Both the position numbers and the translations under genes were made by a program. Below, one piece after another: positions 1 to 5,807 of a stretch of 5,807 nucleotides of DNA. Position 1 is the stretch's first letter. Each line of letters opens with the position of its first letter. The notes under the pieces are model-generated. The model was not told the origin of the DNA and searched no databases. It saw only the letters and a list, made by a program, of their open reading frames with translations. This stretch comes from Holosporales bacterium (GTDB lineage Bacteria; Pseudomonadota; Alphaproteobacteria; Caedimonadales; UBA9215): positions 1 through 5,807 of the forward strand of contig DOCA01000086.1 in the NCBI GenBank assembly GCA_003503995.1. The letters run 5' to 3'.

Positions 1-1
1 A

Positions 2-151
2 GGGGCATCCGACTTTGGCATTGATTCTATTTTAGTCCTCAGCGGCCTTGATGCTCACCATAGCGATCAAGAATCCTTAGAGCAAAAAGCTCAGGCCTTT
101 TTAAAAGATTCAATTTTAAGACCAACTTACGTTTGCGCTGAATTGCGTTAA
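2..151 (+). CDS. HAD-superfamily class IIA (NagD-like) hydrolase, C-terminal fragment
   Basis: Only the last 49 codons are present, read in frame from base 2 to the TAA at 149-151; the gene begins before the window. The fragment opens with GASDFGIDSILVLSGLDAHH, which resembles the final Rossmann-fold segment of class IIA HAD phosphatases, where a GA..AGI..ILVLSG.H stretch follows the metal-binding aspartates. It ends in RPTYVCAELR, similar to the P-T-x-V-x-x-L-R tail of an alphaproteobacterial NagD-like subgroup. Such proteins are generally cytoplasmic phosphatases acting on small phosphorylated metabolites; the substrate cannot be told from this piece. The nucleophile DxD motif and the cap domain lie outside the window. 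The reading frame is sound, but the family call rests on a short tail and is moderate. Confidence 0.6.
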   Translation, partial: GASDFGIDSILVLSGLDAHHSDQESLEQKAQAFLKDSILRPTYVCAELR

Positions 152-160
152 CTTGTAAAC

Positions 161-321
161 TTTAGAAAGCTCTGCAAAAAATCTAAGTGAAGCGGTTTTG
201 GATGAGAAAGAAGTGAAGCGAGAACGTGGAAACGCAAGCATACCTTTAGTATGTGCGTCCCGCGAAAGCTGAACCTTTGCTTTTTTATCGCCAAAAGAGA
301 CTTTTGCAGAGCGTTCTTAAA
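161..321. repeat. Long imperfect intergenic palindrome, possible dispersed palindromic or MITE-like element
   Basis: The whole stretch can fold back on itself about a centre near 246. The outer arms are TTTAGAA (161-167) against TTCTTAAA (314-321), with one bulge. Next comes a perfect 11-bp pair, GCTCTGCAAAA (169-179) with TTTTGCAGAGC (302-312). TTTTGG (196-201) pairs with CCAAAA (291-296). The tip is a hairpin of ACGCA (232-236) with TGCGT (254-258) and CATAC (239-243) with GTATG (249-253), around the loop CTTTA. The intervening parts pair imperfectly. A direct repeat AAGTGAAGCG occurs in the left arm at 185-194 and 211-220. No open reading frame of note is inside. It fills nearly the whole gap between two co-directional genes. 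It could be a dispersed palindromic element, a non-autonomous transposon relic, or a large transcript-end structure; copy number elsewhere is unknown. Confidence 0.65.
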
Positions 322-328
322 TAAAAAC

Positions 329-335
329 AGGGAGA
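329..335 (+). promoter_or_regulatory. Ribosome binding site for the secreted-protein gene
   Basis: AGGGAGA lies six bases before the ATG at 342, a near-ideal Shine-Dalgarno position. It supports 342 as the true start. It begins just outside the right end of the 161-321 palindrome, so folding of that element would leave this site exposed. Confidence 0.7.
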
Positions 336-341
336 ACCATC

Positions 342-1391
342 ATGTCTATCACAACGCGCTTTTGCGTCTTCTTTTTCACACTCTTTTTCTTTACGACCCC
401 CTTAACATTTGCCTCAAGCAGTGAGAGCTCTTTTGCTATTCCTGAGGATATCAGAGAAGATTTAACAAGACAGATGAAAAGACGCTGTCCACACATTCTC
501 TGTGGCGACAAAGGGCATTATTTAAGATCAACCACCCCTGATGAATACCTTATTATTAATGCTGAGACAGTACCTCAAAAACCTTATAACAGAATTTCTG
601 ACTGGTTCATGTCCTCTATAGACGGCTTAACAACAAATTGCGTTTTTGCTTTATGCGCTGCGGAGAATCTCGCTCATCCTGTTGTTCTTAGAACACCAGA
701 AGAAGAGAGTGTTGGGTTATTTTTTGCTGAATTTGTTCATTCATTTTTTGATAGTAAGGATAATTTTCTTGGGATGATTTCCGTAGAGCCCCATAGAACA
801 ACGGGGACAACAACACCTCATATTAATTATTATATCCTTAAAGAACATCAAGGTAAGAAATACTCTTCAATCATGATCTCCGGCTTTGTTGCGCATCTTA
901 AAGGCTTAAAAGGTAAAAAACTCTCCCAAATGACTCTTCCCAAATCCGCCGAGTGCCTTGAAATTCTAAGAAACACTCTGTCTGAAACGCCCGACCTAGA
1001 CAAATTAACTCTTTCGGATGTTCCTTCCTCTCTTACATCTGTCGGCCCTATATGCGCCCATGTTCCTTTAGAAAACCCATCCTCCTTTGTTCCTGCCAGT
1101 AAAGCTCTGTTTTTCACAGGTCGCTTTCACCTTGCACCAAGTTTTTCCGAGGCTCTTGGGTCACTTGTAGAAGGAATTACAAAAGAAGAAACACGGGCCG
1201 TTGGCATTCATTTAATTTTTTCAAGTGAAGAAACTGATGAGAGTGCTTTCTCACCTCTTAGAAAAAAAATGATGCTTCTTTTTAAGGGGTATTGCTTAGC
1301 AAAACGTGATGTTCGTCCTGACCTTTATCCCACATTACGAGATACTGCCTTTGCTGTCGTTGATGAGGAAGGAGATCAAACTGGAAAATAG
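342..1391 (+). CDS. Secreted or periplasmic protein of unknown function
   Basis: I do not recognise this 349-residue protein. Its N-terminus is a classical Sec signal peptide: Arg6, a very Phe-rich hydrophobic core (about residues 7-21), then TFA with likely cleavage after Ala24. No cysteine sits at the cleavage site, so it is not an obvious lipoprotein, and no later membrane segment is seen. The mature part has seven cysteines (49, 54, 100, 105, 205, 238, 318). Four fall in two C-x4-C units, CPHILC (49-54) and CVFALC (100-105). Each is followed by a histidine, a Leu-Arg pair and a Thr-Pro-acidic stretch, which hints at a diverged internal repeat. A basic stretch (about 185-195, KGLKGKK) and an acidic C-terminus (DEEGD) are also present. 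The AGGGAGA ribosome site supports the start. It lies 113 bases before glnA and is separated from it by two dyads, so it is probably its own unit. Disulfide bonding or metal binding is possible but unproven. Confidence 0.8.
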   Translation: MSITTRFCVFFFTLFFFTTPLTFASSSESSFAIPEDIREDLTRQMKRRCPHILCGDKGHYLRSTTPDEYLIINAETVPQKPYNRISDWFMSSIDGLTTNCVFALCAAENLAHPVVLRTPEEESVGLFFAEFVHSFFDSKDNFLGMISVEPHRTTGTTTPHINYYILKEHQGKKYSSIMISGFVAHLKGLKGKKLSQMTLPKSAECLEILRNTLSETPDLDKLTLSDVPSSLTSVGPICAHVPLENPSSFVPASKALFFTGRFHLAPSFSEALGSLVEGITKEETRAVGIHLIFSSEETDESAFSPLRKKMMLLFKGYCLAKRDVRPDLYPTLRDTAFAVVDEEGDQTGK

Positions 1392-1410
1392 AAAAAGAAA
1401 AAAATCTGTT

Positions 1411-1434
1411 TTGTAATATCTTGTTACAATTTTT
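1411..1434 (+). terminator. Weak terminator-like dyad after the secreted-protein gene
   Basis: TTGTAA (1411-1416) and TTACAA (1424-1429) are inverted copies separated by seven bases, and five T residues follow (1430-1434). The position, 20 bases after the stop codon and preceded by an A-rich run, suits an intrinsic terminator. The stem is only six AT-rich pairs and would be unstable. The same dyad could instead be an operator for a dimeric regulator of glnA. Confidence 0.3.
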
Positions 1435-1438
1435 CTCT

Positions 1439-1460
1439 GGTCAGGAAGGAATTCCTGACC
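1439..1460. promoter_or_regulatory. Stable hairpin with GGAA tetraloop in the glnA leader
   Basis: GGTCAGGAA (1439-1447) and TTCCTGACC (1452-1460) are perfect 9-bp inverted arms around GGAA, a GNRA-type tetraloop that favours a very stable RNA hairpin. It ends 44 bases before the glnA start. The downstream sequence TAAAGTTTC lacks a T run, so it is a poor Rho-independent terminator in either direction. It may be a terminator of a degenerate kind, an mRNA-stabilising 5' structure, or a protein-binding palindrome. Confidence 0.5.
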
Positions 1461-1504
1461 TAAAGTTTCATTATAAAACAAATAAAGAGTGAACCTTAGG
1501 TATC

Positions 1505-2947
1505 ATGATCCACAAACCAACTTCCCAACAAATCGAAGCCCTTTTCAAACAAATTAAAGATCAAGGCATCATTGATGTGGATTTTCGTTTCACAGACCCT
1601 CGAGGGATTTGGCACCACATGACCTTTCACATCGATGGCTTGACCAATGATATCTTTGAAAACGGTATTGCCTTTGATGGTTCTTCCATTGCGGGCTGGA
1701 AGCCTATTCACGACTCCGACATGAGCATGATTCCAGATTTAAGCCGCATTGTGACAGATCCTTTTGCCAAAAACTCAACGCTTATTATTTTCTGTGACAT
1801 TGTTGACCCTTCAACACAAAAAGGTTACGAGCGGGATCCTCGTACTGTTGCTAGAAAAGCAGAAGCCTACCTTGTGGAGTCAGGTCTTGGAACAGACGCC
1901 TATTTTGGACCAGAACCTGAGTTCTTTGTCTTTGATCGTGTCAATTATGACGTCAACGAGACCTATGCTTTTTACAATCTTCATTCTGAAGAAAGCGCCT
2001 CACCAACCAACCCTTTCTTCAACAATGATGACTTGCTAACTGATGGCCTATCACACAGGCCCAACAAAGGAGCCGGTTATGCGCCTGTTGCGCCCGTTGA
2101 TCGCCTAGGTGATTTGCGATCTGACATGCTCCTTGTCCTCAAAGAATTAGGCATGGGTGTCATCAAACATCACCATGAAGTTGCGTCCGCTCAACATGAG
2201 CTTGGCTTTGATTACTCAACACTTTTGACAACAGCTGATAATCTGCAGCTTTTTAAATACGGCATTCTTAATGTTTGTCATCAACATGATAAAACAGCAA
2301 CATTTATGGCAAAGCCGATTTCAGGAGATAACGGCTCTGGGATGCATGTTCACCAATCCATCTGGAAAGGGGATACCCCCCTCTTTCTTGGAGACCGATA
2401 TAATGATCTCTCTCAAATGGCTTTACATTATATTGGCGGTATTTTAAAACATGCTCGGGCACTAAATGCCTTTACCAATCCGACAACCAACAGTTATAAA
2501 CGCCTTATTCCTGGATATGAAGCGCCGGTTTATCGGGCCTATTCTGCTCGGAATCGTTCTGCTGCCATCCGAATTCCCTATAGTGCAAACACAAAAGCAA
2601 AACGCATCGAAGTCCGTTTTCCTGACCCCACAGCTAACCCCTACCTTTGCCTTTCTGCCATGTTAATGGCTGGTCTTGATGGTATTAAAAACAAGATTGA
2701 TCCAGGAGAAGCACTAGAAGAAAACTTATATGAAAAAGATATTTCGCAGCTCGACGGAGACTTTTTAATGTCTTCTAACTTGCATCAAGCTATGGAGTCT
2801 CTGAAAGAAGACTCGGATTTCTTAACCCAAGGTAATGTTTTTACAAAAGACCAAATTAATAGCTATATGCAGCTAAAACGTCAAGAAATAGACTATGTCA
2901 GCCAATGTCCTAGTCCTGCGGAATTTAAACTGTATTATAGTAGTTAA
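1505..2947 (+). CDS. glnA: Glutamine synthetase, type I (EC 6.3.1.2)
   Basis: Makes glutamine from glutamate, ammonium and ATP in the cytoplasm; the family acts as a dodecamer of two stacked hexamers. The 480 residues match full-length GSI (about 469). Visible signatures: RFTDPRG and FDGSSIAGWK in the beta-grasp N-domain; GPEPEFFVFD with metal ligands Glu137 and Glu139; HHHEVASAQHELGF; NGSGMHVH (276-283) with His281; NPTTNSYKRL and the flap Glu339; RNRSAAIRIP with Arg351 and Arg356; EVRFPDP with Glu369 and Arg371. Tyr409 occupies the place of the adenylylated Tyr397 of enterobacterial GlnA, but NLYEKDIS replaces the usual NLYDLPPE. The pattern is alphaproteobacterial. The ATG at 1505 gives a start about seven residues longer than in enterobacteria; its ribosome site is weak (TTAGG, 1496-1500). 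No glnB lies upstream, where many relatives carry it; an exported protein gene takes that place. I see no sigma-54 or NtrC-site consensus in the leader. Confidence 0.97.
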   Translation: MIHKPTSQQIEALFKQIKDQGIIDVDFRFTDPRGIWHHMTFHIDGLTNDIFENGIAFDGSSIAGWKPIHDSDMSMIPDLSRIVTDPFAKNSTLIIFCDIVDPSTQKGYERDPRTVARKAEAYLVESGLGTDAYFGPEPEFFVFDRVNYDVNETYAFYNLHSEESASPTNPFFNNDDLLTDGLSHRPNKGAGYAPVAPVDRLGDLRSDMLLVLKELGMGVIKHHHEVASAQHELGFDYSTLLTTADNLQLFKYGILNVCHQHDKTATFMAKPISGDNGSGMHVHQSIWKGDTPLFLGDRYNDLSQMALHYIGGILKHARALNAFTNPTTNSYKRLIPGYEAPVYRAYSARNRSAAIRIPYSANTKAKRIEVRFPDPTANPYLCLSAMLMAGLDGIKNKIDPGEALEENLYEKDISQLDGDFLMSSNLHQAMESLKEDSDFLTQGNVFTKDQINSYMQLKRQEIDYVSQCPSPAEFKLYYSS

Positions 2948-3001
2948 TTTATGGAATTATATTCATTTTGTTAAGATAAAATACACTATTTCCATCGTAG
3001 T

Positions 3002-5746
3002 ATGGAGGGGATTAATAAGAAAAACAAGCTGGGAGTTTCTGCGTTGAGTACAGGCGAAACAACAGAAAACGTTAAGTTATCTATGATCCAAAAGTTATTT
3101 AAGCGCTTTTCCAATGGCTTCACGCAACTGGAAAAGCGCCTAAATACGGAGAATATTGACTCCCACCTAAAAATTTCAAAATATGTCAGTCGCGTTTTAT
3201 ATGGCTGTCTTATCACCACGCTTATCACCACCAGCTACCACGTTTATAAAGACAATGAATTTGAGCGTCATTATAATCAGCAACTAATCTCAACATTTAA
3301 TTCGCAACTAGACAATGCTTTTTATCGCTATTTCGCAATGCTTCACGGCATAAAAGCTGTTTTTTCAATGTCTCCGAATATTTCGTTAAAAGAGTGGACA
3401 CCTTATGCACAGCAAATTTTATACCCAAAGCGCTATCCAGGTATTCATAGTATTTCTATCATTATGCCTGTTTATAAAAAAGACCTCGCAGCCTTCTTAG
3501 AACAAGACCGGCAACAAAATGCTCGCAATTTAGAGCTAGTATCCCCTGAAGACTACAACCGTGATGAATTAGCAATTATTCAATATGCAGCTTCTAACAC
3601 TTCTAAATCCTGGGAGGGCTTGAATGTTAGGCAGTATAAATCCACCCGACAAGCTTTAGATAACTCGCGAGACGAAAATAAAACAAAAATGACATACGTC
3701 AATCGACTGAGAAGCGAAGAGAACCAGAAAGCCAAGCCTGCTTTTGTTATTTATACACCAATTTACCATGCAAACACGCCAATAAGTAACGCGCTCTCTA
3801 GACGACAAAATTTTTATGGGTGGGTTGCAGCCCCGATTTACATTAAGGATTTGTTTCAAAATCTCTTAAAGACAGACCCTGACTTTAAAAAGATTCACAT
3901 GAGGATCACGGTTGATCAGGAAGACTCAGAAGGCTTTCATATAACGCCTTTATCAAATCAAGAGCATACCGTTTTTAATCAAACTCTCACCAAAACAATT
4001 GCAGGGCTAACCTTTCAAGTTCATACAGGATATTACTATCCAGGACTTACGCTTTATGGAGGGAAGCTTACTTTGCCAGCTTCTCTTATCACAGTTTTAC
4101 TGATCTCTTTAGTGATAAGTTTACTGGTTACTGCTTTTTTCTGGTCCGTTTTAACCATGCGCCAGCGCGCTCTTGACCTTGCAAATCGAATGACAACTGA
4201 TCTTTTCCGCCAAGAACAAAAATACCGAACTCTTATTCAAAATGCACCTGGCGTTATTTTTAGTTGTATTCCCGAGCGCAATTGGCGAATGGATTATCTC
4301 AGTGGGCAATTTAAAGAAATTACTGGTTATCCGCCTAGTGAATTTCTTAATAATACCCGTCGTTACATCGAAATCATTCACCCTGATGACATCCTAAAAA
4401 TTGAAAAAACCATTGGCTTGAAGCCACAGCTCAGTCATGAATACTTTTTGGATTACCGTCTTATTCATAAAAATGGAAGTGTTCGTTGGATGCACGAGCG
4501 CGCAAAAGTTGTTCGTTTATCTCATACCAAAGAACTTCACCTTATGGGCTATTTCTTTGACGTCACCGAGCAAAAAGAAAAAGAATCAGAGTATCGCAAC
4601 CTTGTTAATGCTCTTGAAAGCGCCGTTAATGGTGTTGCCTTTATTAATGAGAATGGCTTTCATTTGCGTATCAATGAAGCCTATAGCGACATTATGGATG
4701 GCAATGCGCAAGAGTTACAATATAAAAGCTTCTTTGAACTTCTGAGCGAGCGTGATCAAGAAAAACTTAGAAATATCATTGCCAACGGCTTTGAAGATAA
4801 AGAGCGTGCTCTGTTAAATGTAGAGGCACGAACTTTAGAAGGGAAAACTCTCTACCTTTCCCTCGTGATCGTACCTGCCTATTCCGATGATGTTACCAAA
4901 AAAATGATCGGCTTTTACATCTTTGCAAAAGATATGTCCAATGAAGCTCGCCGAGAAAACCAACTCTCCGAAGCTGTTAAAGCTGCAGAGGCAGCTAATC
5001 AAACAAAGTCAACGTTCCTTGCAACCATGAGTCATGAGCTCCGCACCCCTCTTAATGCTATTATTGGCTATAGCGATATGCTTTTAGAAGATGCCCAAGA
5101 TAGTGGCGATAACATGATTGTGGGAGATCTCAAGAAAATTAATAACTCAGGTCGTCATCTTTTATCTCTCATTAATGATATCTTGGATGTCTCGAAACTC
5201 GAGGCTGGAAAAATGACCATCCACCTTGAAACTTTTGATATAAAAGAAATTTCAGAGACACTGTTGGATATTATCTATCCTGCTGCTAAAAAGAACAATA
5301 ACAAAGTTGTCCTTAACCTTCCCGACGATATTGGAGAAATCTACTCTGATCTCACAAAACTACGTCAGATGGTTTTTAATCTTCTTAGCAATGCTTGTAA
5401 ATTTACAAAGGATGGGACAGTTACCTTCGATGTCAAAGCGTCCTCAAAAGGAAACAGAGAATTTGTTTTTTTTGCTGTTGCTGACTCTGGAATTGGCATC
5501 ACAGACGAGCAAATGGCAAAACTATTTCAGCCTTTCTCTCAGGCCGATAGCTCAACCACCCGTAACTTTGGTGGTACAGGGCTTGGGCTTACCATTACGA
5601 AAAAATTCTCCGAGATTTTAGGTGGCGAAATCATCGTCACAAGCAAGGCTGGTGTTGGCACAACATTTACCCTCGTCCTTCCCCGTAATACCCGCCAAAA
5701 TGTTGCCGATGAATATAATGAGGGAAAAGGGCAAAGCGCAGCCTAA
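3002..5746 (+). CDS. CHASE-PAS-PAS membrane sensor histidine kinase without receiver
   Basis: A 914-residue sensor kinase that should autophosphorylate on histidine and pass the phosphate to an unlinked response regulator. Order of parts: a basic cytoplasmic N-tail of about 60 residues; TM1 about 65-82; a periplasmic region of about 275 residues with a CHASE-like domain near 110-310 (AMLHGIKAVFSMS, YPGIHSISIIMPV); TM2 about 360-384; a helical linker; PAS with PAC-type end 408-527 (EITGYPPSEF, ending DVTEQKEKE); a second PAS 531-650; a linker helix; HisKA with phosphoacceptor His678 in MSHELRTPLNAIIGYSDML; HATPase with N-box Asn797 (NLLSNACKFT), G1 DSGIGI from Asp828, F-box LFQPFSQAD and G2 GGTGLGL (857-863). 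All catalytic boxes are intact. It ends in a short polar tail with no receiver or Hpt domain. CHASE domains in other proteins sense small extracellular ligands; the ligand here is unknown. It follows glnA by 54 bases with no clear terminator, so readthrough is possible. The ATG at 3002 has no ribosome site ahead of it; TTG at 3044 is a good alternative start giving 900 residues. Confidence 0.93.
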   Translation: MEGINKKNKLGVSALSTGETTENVKLSMIQKLFKRFSNGFTQLEKRLNTENIDSHLKISKYVSRVLYGCLITTLITTSYHVYKDNEFERHYNQQLISTFNSQLDNAFYRYFAMLHGIKAVFSMSPNISLKEWTPYAQQILYPKRYPGIHSISIIMPVYKKDLAAFLEQDRQQNARNLELVSPEDYNRDELAIIQYAASNTSKSWEGLNVRQYKSTRQALDNSRDENKTKMTYVNRLRSEENQKAKPAFVIYTPIYHANTPISNALSRRQNFYGWVAAPIYIKDLFQNLLKTDPDFKKIHMRITVDQEDSEGFHITPLSNQEHTVFNQTLTKTIAGLTFQVHTGYYYPGLTLYGGKLTLPASLITVLLISLVISLLVTAFFWSVLTMRQRALDLANRMTTDLFRQEQKYRTLIQNAPGVIFSCIPERNWRMDYLSGQFKEITGYPPSEFLNNTRRYIEIIHPDDILKIEKTIGLKPQLSHEYFLDYRLIHKNGSVRWMHERAKVVRLSHTKELHLMGYFFDVTEQKEKESEYRNLVNALESAVNGVAFINENGFHLRINEAYSDIMDGNAQELQYKSFFELLSERDQEKLRNIIANGFEDKERALLNVEARTLEGKTLYLSLVIVPAYSDDVTKKMIGFYIFAKDMSNEARRENQLSEAVKAAEAANQTKSTFLATMSHELRTPLNAIIGYSDMLLEDAQDSGDNMIVGDLKKINNSGRHLLSLINDILDVSKLEAGKMTIHLETFDIKEISETLLDIIYPAAKKNNNKVVLNLPDDIGEIYSDLTKLRQMVFNLLSNACKFTKDGTVTFDVKASSKGNREFVFFAVADSGIGITDEQMAKLFQPFSQADSSTTRNFGGTGLGLTITKKFSEILGGEIIVTSKAGVGTTFTLVLPRNTRQNVADEYNEGKGQSAA
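3031..3046 (+). promoter_or_regulatory. Shine-Dalgarno GGGAG with TTG, alternative start of the sensor kinase
   Basis: GGGAG (3031-3035) lies eight bases before an in-frame TTG at 3044, whereas the ATG at 3002 is preceded by TTCCATCGTAGT, which has no anti-16S complementarity. A second purine run, GGAGGGG (3004-3010), sits just after the ATG but has no ATG, GTG or TTG at the right distance. The secreted-protein gene uses a similar GGGAGA site. Translation from TTG would drop 14 residues ahead of TM1 without touching any domain. Confidence 0.45.
3103..3139. repeat. Perfect 11-bp inverted repeat inside the sensor kinase gene
   Basis: GCGCTTTTCCA (3103-3113) is followed after 15 bases by its exact complement TGGAAAAGCGC (3129-3139). 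The arms lie in the codons of the cytoplasmic N-tail (around KRFSNGF and LEKRL), roughly 60-100 bases after either candidate start. As RNA this would be a strong stem-loop early in the message; as DNA it could be a binding palindrome. No T run follows, so it is not an ordinary terminator. Confidence 0.55.
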
Positions 5747-5807
5747 ATTTATCTCTATAATCAATCCAATAAAGTTCCAGTCTAGGCGCAAGCGACGATG
5801 GCTATAT
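5747..5807. other. Trailing intergenic sequence with no assignable feature
   Basis: These 61 bases follow the kinase stop codon. I find no convincing hairpin plus T run and no start codon with a ribosome site on the + strand. On the - strand, one frame entering from the window edge stops after a few codons (stop at 5782-5784), too short to call a gene. Confidence 0.4.

Noticed and set aside
1392..1504. A glutamine riboswitch or sigma-54 promoter ahead of glnA
   Set aside because: The leader does not show the conserved core of glnA-type glutamine aptamers, and I found no TGGC-N8-TGC(A/T) spacing or paired NtrC half-sites. A TATAAA at 1472-1477 has no acceptable -35 box at 16-18 bases.
1496..1711. 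Minus-strand open frame over the start of glnA, and other minus-strand frames at 317-511, 848-1117, 2986-3231, 3656-3859 and 4151-4381
   Set aside because: All are antisense to well-supported genes, have no recognisable motif, and show low-complexity or reverse-translated composition. The 317-511 frame is simply the complement of the Phe-rich signal peptide region.
1764..2039. Alternative + frames inside glnA (also 2466-2666) and inside the kinase (4437-4745, 5307-5621)
   Set aside because: They overlap strongly conserved coding sequence in another frame and lack ribosome sites or family features.
2944..3001. A sigma-70 promoter for the sensor kinase around TAAAAT (2977-2982)
   Set aside because: No -35-like hexamer stands at proper spacing (GAATTA at 2954-2959 is a poor match), and AT-rich gaps give such -10 matches by chance. 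Mentioned only as a possibility.
3002..5746. Identification of the kinase as NtrB (GlnL) because of its neighbour glnA
   Set aside because: NtrB is a short soluble protein with one PAS domain. This protein is 914 residues with two membrane segments, a periplasmic domain and two PAS domains, and no ntrC follows.
5782..5807. C-terminal end of a minus-strand gene entering from the window edge
   Set aside because: Only about eight codons are visible (reading IAIVACA before the stop), which is far too short to support a gene.

Overview
The window looks like chromosomal DNA from an AT-rich alphaproteobacterium. The best evidence is the glutamine synthetase, whose sequence follows the alphaproteobacterial GlnA pattern (RFTDPRG, EVASAQHELGF, NGSGMHVHQSIWK). 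The low GC content and T/A-ending codons would suit one of the host-associated orders (Holosporales- or Rickettsiales-like), but that placement is inference. No phage, plasmid, CRISPR, tRNA or rRNA signature is visible.

Layout, all genes on the + strand: (1) positions 2-151 hold the last 49 codons of a gene resembling class IIA HAD-superfamily hydrolases (NagD-like). (2) Positions 152-341 form an intergenic gap dominated by one long imperfect palindrome (161-321). (3) Positions 342-1391 encode an exported 349-residue protein of unrecognised family with two similar C-x4-C segments. (4) Positions 1392-1504 form the leader of glnA, with two adjacent dyads; one has a 9-bp stem closed by a GGAA tetraloop. 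(5) Positions 1505-2947 encode type I glutamine synthetase, with catalytic residues intact but an unusual sequence after the adenylylation tyrosine. (6) After a 54-base gap with no obvious terminator, positions 3002-5746 encode a membrane sensor histidine kinase (TM, CHASE-like periplasmic domain, TM, two PAS domains, HisKA, HATPase) without a receiver domain. Its true start is uncertain. (7) The last 61 bases hold nothing I can assign.

Functional picture: GlnA assimilates ammonium into glutamine. The kinase directly downstream could be read through from glnA, but nothing in its sequence ties it to nitrogen control: it is not NtrB-like, and no response regulator or glnB is in the window. The exported protein upstream has no visible link to either. 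I see no convincing new multi-gene system. The points most worth a second look are the 161-321 palindrome, the secreted protein with its possible internal repeat, the altered GlnA adenylylation loop, and the start and intragenic inverted repeat of the kinase gene.
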